Shown: positions 45,232-55,985 of the stretch, piece after piece | How positions within the stretch are numbered: position 1 is the first letter of the stretch | How the letters are laid out: each line of letters begins with the position of its first letter | NCBI GenBank assembly: GCA_023897205.1 | Contig: JAHWDD010000009.1 | Coordinates: 682,001-746,000, forward strand | Reading direction: 5' to 3' | DNA length: 64,000 bases | Origin: Exophiala sp. HKRS030 | Taxonomy: Eukaryota > Ascomycota > Eurotiomycetes > Chaetothyriales > Herpotrichiellaceae | Position numbers and translations under genes: made by a program | The notes under the pieces: model-generated | Database searches by the model: none | Seen by the model: the letters and a program-made list of their open reading frames with translations, nothing else | Told to the model about the DNA's origin: nothing

Positions 45232-47055
45232 AACAATTGAATCAAGTATTCGACGCCCAGCCGAGCGTGATCAAAATTATACTCATTCATTCCTGGGAGT
45301 GTTTGCCGAGCATTTTTACACGTTGTGTTCAACAACGAGCACATCAGCGATGGAATTCATGGGAAATCTTGTATGCTGTGAATGCAATTGTTTCGAGAAG
45401 GCAAGATGCGCACAAGATCGACATGATCGCGCCGCCGTGTACGAGCTAAGGCGCACCATGAGAACAACCCTGGGCCAGTCTCTTGGGTGTCAAGAGACAT
45501 CGCCGGCGTTAACTGGCTCGGAAGAGTGATGAGAGAGGGATGGCGGGAATGCTGTGGGCGGCGATCTCAGTGGAAATCGAAGATCCGACAGTCTGTATGA
45601 GAGAGTGACAAGGATCATCAGGGTGTTAAAACGACCATGGCTGGGGATCGAAGGAGAACGGAGGCGGGAGAAGGTGCTGGCAGAGTGAGAGACACGAGTA
45701 CTTCGTACTTCCATAGTCGACTGATTACTCCATAGAGTGCTTCGTATCCCGTCCACCTCTTGGTTTTGTTGTCTGTGTACTTTTTGTCTTTTTCCCAACC
45801 TCGCTCGTGTGCATCTCAGACCATTAACAACAATTCTAGAATATTTTGATAGTCCGTAAGGTGGACGTACTGTAGTCGCTGCATACGCACGTGGGAAGCA
45901 TCGTGTTCGAATACGAGGCGATGTGATGGCGCAGGTAGATTTGCCCCTCCATGTGAAACCCCTCCCTGCTCCTTGTCCCTCTCGCTCTCGCAGACACTCT
46001 CGCTCTCTCTCGCTCCCTCTTTTTCTTACCATTGCCTCGTTCGTCTTATTTCGTCTACTGCACATCAACCACGAATAAAACAGGCTGGTATCGACAGGGA
46101 TCGTGCACAGCTGCATCATGTCATGGCGCTAGGGATGCATCGTTGCCGCGTCCTAGAATTCCTCTTCTATCCAATCACTCTTTCTCGATGGACGCCTCGA
46201 CCAGCATTTCCGCCCCTCAGATGTCGGAAGCCTCTTCGCTCGCGCCAGTATCCTCCCTTCTCCTCTCTCTGTTCGCATCAACAATGCCCCCTCCTACTCC
46301 TCATCTCTCGCCATCGAGACCAAACTCGACCCATCTTTCCCATGTCCACAGCCCTCCCGCTCGACGCTAAAGCACGCCGTTATTCCTCCTCTGGCGAATC
46401 ACTAACTGGGTCCCCCCGGCTTCTGAGACCTATCAATCGCCTCTTGTACAAGTACCATCGTTCTAACCCTGGTTCCCCGGTAGCATGAGCCTGATGCTTG
46501 GACCTCTTGGTGGCTCGGGCTCAATTCCCTCCTACACTTGCCGGCCCACCCAACATCCCTCCAGTATTCGAGGGTTTGTAGTTCTGTGGACCTGGGCGCT
46601 GGGCTCCTCCTCCAGACAATCCACCCAGATACAGTACATTCACTTCTGACAAACTCACCTTTGGCTTGTACTACTATACACTGTTGCTGCTGTCAACCTC
46701 TCGTCCTTGGATTTGCTCTCTACAAACTACCTGGCCTCATTCGCATTGTTTGTTGCAGTTGTCACTGTCCTCATACGAGCGCCGCCACGAGTACTTGTAC
46801 TGTTCTTTGTCCTTGAAACACAAACATCACCCCCACAAATACCTCTCTCATTCCTTCCCAAGACATCCGCCCTTGGACAACTTGCCAGCAACGAGGTATC
46901 CTGAGACAGCTGCATTACATCAAAACATAAGTCCTCCCACCTGCCATTGCGCAGGTCTGGCTAGGACTCCTGCAGGACCAGGATGAGCCTTTGAGCAGAG
47001 TCGCTGGGGGTTGATTTCTATACGGACCCTACAGACTACAAGTATTCGAATAACC
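45232..47055. other. Intergenic / probable long leader of the phosphatase gene
   Basis: 1.8 kb without a convincing gene. From about 45960 the plus strand is pyrimidine-rich, as in long fungal 5' leaders. A 60-codon upstream frame (46188-46370, start MDASTSIS) lies in this part and could be a uORF or an unrecognised first exon. A GTACTTCGTACTT repeat lies near 45700-45712. Confidence 0.5.
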
Positions 47056-49267
47056 ATGGCTACGGTTGTAGTCCAACAACAACCCTCCATTCGACAATCC
47101 ACCACTCCTCCTCCTACCATTACTCTCAACCAACCTCGATCCTCAACACCAGTCCCCAACAAGCACCTACCATATTGTCCTCCAGGACCGGTGCCATCCC
47201 AATCACAGATCACCCCACCCAATTCACCACCACTTAGAAATGTCGCTCCAAAGCCTACCTCACTCCTCTATCCTCCGCAGAATTATACGAAGCTGTGCAA
47301 TTCTCCACCTATCTATGGCATCAGCCCCAAAGCCCTCGCTGAGGCCCTCCAGCATTATGCCTCTCAACCACTTCCCAACCCCACCGCCGTCTTCCCTTGG
47401 CTCCATGGCCTTCACCCCGAGAATGGTATCCAAATGGCATTCTTTGTGGCAAGAAAGAAGTCGCTCCGACGTATACCAAAATGCTTGCGTGGCATCACAA
47501 TCATAAAAGCTGGAGGAGATCTGAGCCGGTCTCGCATCAAAGGTGCTGTTGCTCCTGATGAGATCCTGAATTTATCAGACAGCAATGGTCGGGGTTTCGT
47601 GGAGTGCGACCCTCGAGAGGGATTCTCCGTGCGCAACTTTCACATACAGGCGGCAAAGATGGCTCTTGTATCGGATATTGTTGTTTATGGAGACGAAGAC
47701 ACGGATGCTCGCATCGTCAAGTCCGTCGCTGAAAGGACGGCTGCTGTCCAGAAGAAATGGCGAAGAGAGCTGGAGAGTATAGGGCAATGTCCCGAGGTCT
47801 TCAACACGTTTGTCCTCACTCAACGTTTTGAAGACTTTGAACATGATCATCCAGAACTGGTAGCTATTGACTCCCGGGGCCAATACCCTGATCATTGTTT
47901 GGACTTTCTTCAACAAGAGAGACGCGAAATGTGTGCCATGTCCAAAGCATCGGAGATTTCTCACGGTGTATATCAAGGGCCATCTCCAGGTCCATACACA
48001 CTTCCACCGTCAACTATGGACGATCCTTCTTTTGATTTATATATTGAGGCCAGTGACCATGCAGCTCTCCCCGATGACAGCCTACTAGCGAGCAAGTTAA
48101 AGCAACTCGAGAGTCGACAAGATGGCGATAAGCCTGTTCATATGGCCTTCCCCAGCTCCGGAAGCATCTTACCGCCATCGTGGTCACAGAGCGAAGTCGA
48201 TGGCATCTTGCGCATGTGCAAATGGCTATATGAGCTCACTCATACCATGAAACCCATCAGCCGCACCCAAGATGATGACGGTGACATCCAGATGACTGAG
48301 TTCTCTGCTCAACCCAGACGAATACTCTTGCACTGCGCAGATGGGTACACGGAGACCTCGATGCTTACGGTCGCCTACTTCATGTACGCTGAAGGTCTTC
48401 CCGTCCACGACGCTTGGATACGCCTGCATACCGATAAGAAACGCAATTTCTTTGCGTATCCTTCTGATGTAGCCCTGTTGATGGCCATACAAGATCGGAT
48501 CCTTCAGGAGAGTCCCAAATTCGCAGGAGATCCAGATGTTCCCGAGGTAGAAGCACCTGCGTGGGTTACCAAACTAGATGGCAGTCTACCTAGTCGGATT
48601 CTACCGTATATGTACCTGGGCAACCTAACGCACGCCAACAACCCGGAGATGCTGCGTCTGTTGGGTATCCGCCGCATCCTCAGTGTCGGTGAGCCCGTGT
48701 CATGGTCAGAAGAGCAAGTCAAGTCTTGGGGCCGAGGAAATCTCCTCATGGTCGATCGCGTTCAGGATAATGGGATTGATGAGCTTTCTCCTGAGATGGA
48801 CCGTTGTCTAAAATTTATTGGTAAGTTATAGTTATATCCGTCTAGCTGAATTTTCAGAAGCTTACCTATTTTTTCTGCCTTTGCAGAGAAAGGCAAATCC
48901 GATGGAACTGCTACATTGGTGCATTGTCGTGTCGGAGTTAGTCGGTCAGCAACCATTTGTATTGCTGAGGTCATGGCAAGCCAAGGCTTGAGTTTTCCAA
49001 GAGCATAGTAAGTCTAGTATCCGTACCTTCATTGTCGATCAGCTTCCAGTATCCAACAGAATCACTAACTAAGAATTTTCTAGTTGTTTTGTACGAGCGC
49101 GGCGACTCAATGTTATCATTCAACCTCATCTCAGGTTCGTGTATGAACTGATGAAATGGGATGAGCAGCAGCAGGCGAAGAGGGGGGAGTCTATTAACAG
49201 AGAACTCGACTGGGCGGTTGTTACACGAGAGATTGCTGCAATGAACAGGCCTTATTCGCGTAACTGA
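47056..49267 (+). CDS. pps1: Dual-specificity protein phosphatase, Pps1 type
   Basis: Three exons, 47056-48820, 48887-49007 and 49084-49267, give 689 aa with exact frame joins (GTAAGT donors). The N-terminus is Pro/Gln/Thr-rich. Residues about 100-500 are the Pps1-specific region, including a degenerate phosphatase-like segment (RILLHCADGYTETSML, HCx5T without Arg). The C-terminal DSP domain starts at PSRILPYMYLGNLTHANN and carries the catalytic loop HCRVGVSRS (C602) encoded in exon 2, then FVRARRLNVIIQPHLRF from exon 3. Yeast Pps1 dephosphorylates phosphotyrosine and phosphothreonine and is linked to S-phase control. The pairing of a full DSP with an upstream HCADGxTET pseudo-loop is characteristic. 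Confidence 0.88.
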
Positions 49268-50170
49268 GAGATTCAGTTTTGCTGGGTTTGTCATCCCCGC
49301 CATGGAATTGCCTTCTCTTCGTTGTGTGTTTGCAAGAAGGGCGGCTTAGATGTTCTGAGTTCACCTGTAACTAGGGAATGGACTGTTTTGTGTGAATGAT
49401 GTGATGAGGCGATGAGACTTATGTTTGTTGATATGATTATGGACGGATGTGTACGAAGTAATGATGTGATGAGGTTTTTTGGGGAACATGGGCTTGGAAT
49501 ATCTTATGAAGTGGGACGATCCCTCTTGAACACTCGACCAGACGGACCGACGAAATATTGAGAATTGTGGTACTGGCAAGGACTCTAAAGACTTCAGCTC
49601 GATTGCTTTATGTCTGCACTTGTACGTGTGTGTATACATACATGTGTTTTCTCTGTGTCCATGTTGGATGATTGTATCGAGACACGAATATTTTGTTTTT
49701 TGATTATTGAAATGGAAAGAAAAGCGCTTTTCTAGGTGGATTGATCATGATCATAAAGTCACCTTTATCCTCGCAGTTCTAGAGCTTTTCCATTCGCCTA
49801 GTCGCCTAGTCGTGTTGAAGGCGTATATAGAGGAGTTTCTACAAAAAAGGTAGGAGGAACAGAGAGACCTTCGGAGCGACGGTTCTTGATTGATCGTGTC
49901 TGTGCTTCACCGGACAATGTGGTGACCTCGAGTTGTATTCTTCTGACCGCAGAGGCCCGTACTACACTGCCAAGGCTCCTCCCAAAAAGTTGTACTGCAA
50001 AGCATTCGTGGTTCTCGTACCTCTCCGTTAACTCATGAGCTTTCACCGAACATTTTATCAAGACTCAACAACACCTCGAACCGATTCCTATCGTCCTTTT
50101 TATCCTGCTTGATACCCTTTTGCTTCCTTCGAACTCATAAATAACTAGTACTTTCATCAATCCGCCCAAC
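49268..50170. other. Intergenic, no gene seen
   Basis: 0.9 kb between two same-strand genes. No coding frame of note; it presumably holds the Pps1 terminator and the Tom22 promoter. Confidence 0.6.
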
Positions 50171-50680
50171 ATGGTCCGCCTCGAAGAACTCGAAGATGAA
50201 CATTTCATCAACAAGCCCGACTCTACATCTGACGGTGCACTGTTGGTCGACGACGATGAAGATTATACAGATACAGGTGAGTTACGGATTTGCGAAGACC
50301 TCGTTGTGAATGAGACTAATTTGTTTCCGTCAGACTCGGAAATCTCTAGCGACGCAGGTAGTGAACCGGACCTGGACGAATCATTGCTGGACCGACTGAG
50401 CGCCCTCCGTGACATTGTCCCTCCCAAGACCCGAGCGAAAATCTCCAGCGTCACCTCGACGTTGTACAACGCGACCAGCACGACGGTGAACTACTCCGGC
50501 AAAGGTCTGTGGGTCCTCGCGACGAGTATCTTGTTGCTCGGGATCCCCTACGCCCTCGCGCTCGGCGACGAACAACAGTTCATCGAGGAAGAAAAGCAGA
50601 GACAGATGATGGCCGAAGGCGCCCAGGGGCTGATCCAAAGTGGTGAACCGGGTCAAGAGCAGGCCAAACCTGCTTTGTAG
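50171..50680 (+). CDS. tom22: Mitochondrial outer-membrane import receptor Tom22
   Basis: Exons 50171-50276 and 50334-50680 give 150 aa, the usual fungal length. The 57-nt intron (GTGAGT donor, GACTAAT branch, GTCAG acceptor) is in frame and stop-free, so unspliced RNA would still be translated with 19 extra residues. The protein has an acidic cytosolic domain (DDDEDYTDTDSE, about 1-60), an SLLDRLSALRDIVPP segment, one transmembrane helix (94-112, LWVLATSILLLGIPYALAL) with the conserved proline, and a short intermembrane-space tail. Tom22 is the central receptor of the TOM complex and links Tom20 to the Tom40 pore. Confidence 0.94.
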   Translation: MVRLEELEDEHFINKPDSTSDGALLVDDDEDYTDTGELRICEDLVVNETNLFPSDSEISSDAGSEPDLDESLLDRLSALRDIVPPKTRAKISSVTSTLYNATSTTVNYSGKGLWVLATSILLLGIPYALALGDEQQFIEEEKQRQMMAEGAQGLIQSGEPGQEQAKPAL

Positions 50681-51894
50681 ACAACCCCAAGAGAAAAAAA
50701 GAGAGACCACAACGACATACCACACACACACACACACACACAAACACAATGTTTTGATTTTATTCGGTGGTGGTGGTGGTGACGGTGATGGTGGCGACGG
50801 CGGGTGATGTGATGGGTGATGAGATCAGGGGATTGCTGGCCACATCTGCTGTGCTGTGATGTGTTTTTTTGTTGGGCACTTCCTTGTCACTCTCGTTGTG
50901 TTTCGAGGTCAAAGTCAATCCCGCTTGTCAAAGTTTTCCAACCGACTCGACATGGACACGGGTACTGTTTTTTCGGCTGGGTTTTGATGGCTATCGTGGA
51001 AAACGAACTTGACGGGGTACCGACTTGCGTTGAATCGGGGGAACCATCAAAAAGCAAGGAAACATTTACGAGAGCAAGAAAAGGAATCGGAGCAGTAAAC
51101 CCGCAACAGCAAAGCAAAGATGGCGTGGAAAAAGGTGGAATGTAGGAATAACACAATTAATCATTGTACCATACGACCCAAGAACACCAAAAAAAAAAGA
51201 AGGACGAGTCCAAACCTCGGGACAGCTACCCGATGTAGCCGTAGGCATCGACGTCGAGGGCGAGCCTGGGAAGCCAGTACCTGCACGACCTTTTGGGGTG
51301 GGAGGAATTCGGAACGCAAAGGATTGCAAACATGTGCGAGTACACGGAACACTCTTGTGTCCCTACCTAATCATCCTTGACGGGACGTGGGTATGGTACC
51401 ACCGAGTTACACGGTACAGGATTTTGATTTGCGACGCATTCAATTCTATACATTAGGTGTTCCTGAGGAGTTACTGTATGAAAAAATAAACATTCTCGTC
51501 TCTACTACCTATGTATGCTCGTCTCTATTAATCACCTGATTTGGTTCGAAACGGCATAAGCTGTACTTTCAACTTGGTTCGCTCGGGGAAATTGGAAATT
51601 TGGCAAGGTATATGGGACAGCAACCTAGGTACCGAGGTGTGAAAGTAAGATAGAGAAATAGAGCTCATCTTCAAGCACATGACGGCAGTGAACCGCCGCT
51701 CTCTGCCTCTTTCCCTGGCAGAGAAATAGTAACTTAAAGATGAAACACGCAAATCCCCCCCATCTCCCACCAGCCCGTCAAGCGACCTCGATCGAATCAT
51801 GTCAAGTCAAGCCCTGCTGTACAGTAGTATCCTTTATGAGCCCAAATGTTCCCATCTCAGCAATCACGAGCCCCTCCCCCCCCTGTTTGTCACT
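50681..51894. other. Intergenic between convergent genes, with microsatellites
   Basis: 1.2 kb shared 3' flank of tom22 (plus) and the DUF4211 gene (minus). A (CA)n run (about 50721-50741) and a GGT/GGTGA-rich run (about 50766-50800) lie just after tom22. No gene is recognised. Confidence 0.6.
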
Positions 51895-54136
51895 CTAATC
51901 GCCTTCAGAATCCGACTCGAGAACTCTCGTGACCCGATACTTGTCACCGGACCACTCTCGAATCGTCCCGTTCGCTTGGGATCTGATGGCCCCGACACGA
52001 CCCTTGGACCGACCGCCCTTCTTGTCAAAATCTTCCATCCCGAGTCTCGCGTCGTTGAGGTCGTTTTCGAAATCCGCCCAGAGATCGGCAATCACGCCGG
52101 TTTCCTGCATCGAGTCCACGATGCTCTCGGCCTGCTTCTCGCGTTGCTTCTTGTTCATCTTGTCTCTGGCGACGACGGCGTCGGCGGACAAGACACCCTG
52201 TTCCTCGAGGTACGCCATGAGCGACTCGTTGAGATGATACTTCCAGTGCGTCAACTTGTGACCCATCTCCGCGTTCGCGGCGCAGAATCTTCCGAGATAG
52301 AAGCGTCGCTGTTCAGATGGCAGCAAATGGCCTTGCTCGTCGTACGTCGCGTCGTTGTCGCGTTCCTCGTCATCCTCATCGTCGGAGGAGGACATGTCGA
52401 CGGGCTCTAGTGTCATTTGATAGTATGGCTGTCCTGAGAACTTGAACTCGTAGCGGGCGGGGTGATTGACCCGATTACATGCGTCGCAGGTGCGGATGTT
52501 GTCTTCATCCGCGCCGGGCAGCGCAACAACCTTCATTGTAGGTCTGGCCAAAATGGTGTTTTTGAAATCAGTGCCCCAGGCAGCAGATATGAGACGACTA
52601 CCTGCTTGGGTTTTGACCTGGGCGTCGACACGAGAGAATGCCAACGTGTACAATTCATCGTCGCGAGAGAACGCCGGAGCAATCTTGTTCTTGACAAGCC
52701 ATTCGATGATGTGAGGGAATAGTTCTCGTGGCTTTGCGGATGCGAATGACGTGAACTGGAGGGGGATGTCTGGATGGGGTCGGGCCAGGCGTCCTGTTGA
52801 GTCATCCTCTATGAAGTCGTCTTCGTCATCGACTGGTTCAGGTATCAATTCTTGATCAGTATCAACAGACGAATGCGCCGATCCTTGTTCCGAGATATAA
52901 CGCGTAGGACGTCCAATGAGCCCGAGGTCGACTACTTCGCCGGAGTCATCACCTTCACCGTCGTCTGAATCTACAATTCGAGGCACCTTCTCGCCAGCTC
53001 GTCGACGTCGCAAAAGGTCAAAATGTTCCCTTGTTCTGTCGCGTTCGGTTGTCACAGGTCCTCCTCGTGTGCGGGTGGTGACACCGGCTTCGCCGTTGTC
53101 GGAATCTTGTAGGTCATGCAAATCTTCCTCTAGCTCCTCCTGTTCCTCCCGAGCTCGTCGGCGAGCCGCTCGTCGTGAACTATGTTTGGCAGAAGACCGT
53201 GGAACGGTTGACTTTCGTTTAGGTTCGCTCGCTTCATTGTCTGAGGAAACGTACTCGATACTATCGTCGTCTGCGATGAAGTCATCTGCTTTCCTCCTCG
53301 GTGTCTTCTGCTCGGGTCGTTTAGGGCGTTGGCGGTCATCATTCACAATGAATGGATCGCTTGGCCCTCTATCTGGCTTTCGTCGGCTTCGTTGCGTTGG
53401 TTTTGAAATCATGACAAGATCATCGTCATCGGTGCTCTCAGCAGAGCCAAGATCCGATAGCCTAGGCGAGGGTCTGCGAGTTGGTGTAGAAAGATCACCT
53501 CCATGGCTTTTCTCTATACGCAAAAACGTTGACGGCGGAGATGATGATTTGTTACTTAATCTTCCAGACCGTCGACTTAGTCGGGAACTCATCACTCCAA
53601 CATCTCGTATCGGAGACGAGGTTGCTGCATTGAACCTTGATGAGCGTCTTGGAGGGGGAGAACTAGGAATATCAGTGGTAGGAGTGTCTGCAGCTATTTT
53701 CCGTCTCTTTTTGGCAGAAACGATAACATCGTCATCCTCCTCCGACCCATCTTCTTGAAGAGCACCTATTGATCGCGTGAGTGGAGAAGAGGGAATCGAG
53801 TTCGGCCCATCTTGCTGTTGCAATGCTAGCAGGCGTCAGTGAGAACATCCCCAGTCCATCGGCGTCACACTCACAGTCCCCTATGACTTCACACTGCGAC
53901 GATGGCTCAGGTGTAGGAAGTGTTGTAGTCTCCTCGTCCGCAGTACTAGCGCTTCCGGCAGATTGCCCCCTTGAACCACGATATCTTACACTGGCCAGTC
54001 TATCTTGGACAGCATGACTGTAATTCGCTTTTGCAGGTGAGGACGAGGGGAGACGGGAGAACTGTAGGGTGGTCTGGTTCTTCTTCTGACTTCGCACCGA
54101 TCGTCGTGGAGGTGCAGGTTTACCGCGGCCGGCCAT
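51895..54136 (-). CDS. DUF4211-domain nuclear protein
   Basis: Two exons, 54136-53875 and 53825-51895, give 730 aa. The 49-nt intron has a GTGAGT donor and CTAG acceptor. The start is MAGRGKPAPPRRS, the first ATG in frame. Residues 1 to about 425 are disordered and rich in Arg/Ser with acidic blocks and basic patches, suggesting a nuclear chromatin-associated protein. From about 430 comes the conserved DUF4211 region (DDFIEDDS, LFPHIIEWLVKNKIAP, SRLISAAWGTDF), with CDACNRVNHPARYEFKF as a Cys/His-containing stretch, then LGRFCAANAEMGHKLTHWKYHL. The C-terminus is basic then acidic. Some DUF4211 proteins are annotated as transcription-linked; the role here is not known. Confidence 0.8.
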
Positions 54137-55985
54137 GGTCAGGGAAGTAGGAGGGGCTATGGGTGAGGACGAAAGGTCATGAGGAAGTGAGAGTTGGCTC
54201 AATCCTGAATATATGAGAGATATTCCATCTTGTTTGAATCATGGTATGGCGTTGGACCAACCGCAGGCAGTTCGGTCAGACAATCAGGCTGAACAGATCC
54301 AGCGACTTATTGGCATACCAGAAAGAGACGCGGCCAAGTTCGTGAAACACGGTATCACGTGCGACAAGATGTACTTTGTAACTGCGGAGTTTCCGTACTT
54401 CATATGGTGGCGTATAAAGTCCGCCGTAATGTGGCTTTCGTTGGCGGAAAAAGTACCAGTCTGTAGTGGCTGAAAAATGCTCTTCGTGCTGTGGAGTAAA
54501 ACACCAGCCACAGACAAGCCAACACTTGGTTGGTGGAATGATGATCCTAGGCTTTCAATAATCCTTGTTCCTGGCCAACATTTCACACGTCATTGTATTT
54601 TGGGAGATCGAGTTATGGTTCCCTTTCGGAAAAATGTCCAGGACAGATTGGGGAGCGCGATCGCGATGAAGACCCAACAAAGCAATAAATCGAGTCTCGA
54701 CTATTCGTACTTACCATATTGATTGCAGAATGATGACGACGCCGATGGATCCATCAATGTCCATCTGCAGAGAACAACATCTGACAGCCAGATTCCGAGG
54801 TTCAGGAGAGTCGAGAACCCACTGGAAAGGGCAATCCAGACACAAGACACGAGACCCCAGACAGTGACACAGTGACACAGAGGCCTTGACACCACGAGAG
54901 CGTGTCCGAGTACGACTTTTCGCAAACAAAAGACAGCTTTGCCAGAACGCCTCGTCAGTGGCTTGTGCTCCGAAACTGGAGTTACCGTTGACTGCACGAG
55001 TCTCCGTAGGAACCAGGGAATCAAGACCTGTCAAGCTGGATTTTATTGACCATTCCTCACGGCTGCGACAAGGCAGGGGGTGCTTCGTTTCTTTTCAACT
55101 AGGAAAAATTAATCGAGAGGTCGATTAGATCTGAATGGGAGAGCTAGCATCATTTGCGTCTTCTCTCGCTCGCTCGCTTAATTAAGTGCAATCAGTAACT
55201 ACAGTACGGAGTAGGTGGTACAAGACAAGTCCCAACTAGATGCCCAGATATCCAAGTAGCCGGGTACAATCTCGTACGCGTAATGAGGTCCAGAATAGAG
55301 TTGTCTGTCTCATCTGTTTGTAGCGTCGCCATGATCAGTTACAGCTGGATTCGACGTCGACTTGTCCCGATGGATACTGAAATTCCTTACTGTAACTCGT
55401 ACCGTACGAGTGCCAAGTTCAGGTCCGGGGCCTGTTGACATCATTCCCAGTTTGTATCGACATCATGGCTTTTTCAACTTAGATTTCAGCTCCACCACCG
55501 CAGAATCTCTACGCAATGATCATTATGATGTATGACTGGCCTCAAACGTGTGGCTTTCCAGTCGATCCTTGCACGGCTCATTGCCTCCAAACTGGGCATT
55601 AGACGCGGGTACGTGCTCTCTGATTGCTTTGTGCCACCAGGTGACAAGTTGCTCCACGATGGAGCATCGACTCTAGTGCTCTTGTGCCTGGTGAAAAAAA
55701 GAAGGCAGTGAGGTAATGGCATTTCCCCCCTCCTTCCACCTGCTCGACACGCAAACACACGGCACATAATACATCGTCATCACCCCGGCCGTCCCTTCCA
55801 ACTGTCTCTTCTCTCTTCCCATACTCAATCCTCTCACCTCATCCAAACCTTCAATACTACAATCCATCTACACGGTTTCAGCACCCGTCTTCTCGCATTG
55901 TGATACCCGCTGAGCATTCTACTGATCGTAATACCTCCATTGTGATACCCATTTTGTTCAAAAACCTATCGACCCAACGGCCAAC
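54137..55985. other. Intergenic between divergent genes, no gene seen
   Basis: 1.85 kb. Short frames only. It contains a TACGGAGT motif (55205-55212) and a near-perfect palindrome actcgtac-c-gtacgagt (55395-55411). The final 250 bases before 55986 are pyrimidine-rich and look like a leader for the plus-strand gene. Confidence 0.55.

Noticed and set aside
45880..45930. Possible tRNA T-arm (gttcgaatac)
   Set aside because: The flanking sequence does not form acceptor, D or anticodon arms, and no A box fits upstream.
52916..53758. 280-codon frame on the plus strand
   Set aside because: Antisense to the disordered Arg/Ser/Asp-rich part of the DUF4211 gene. It mirrors that composition and shows no protein features.
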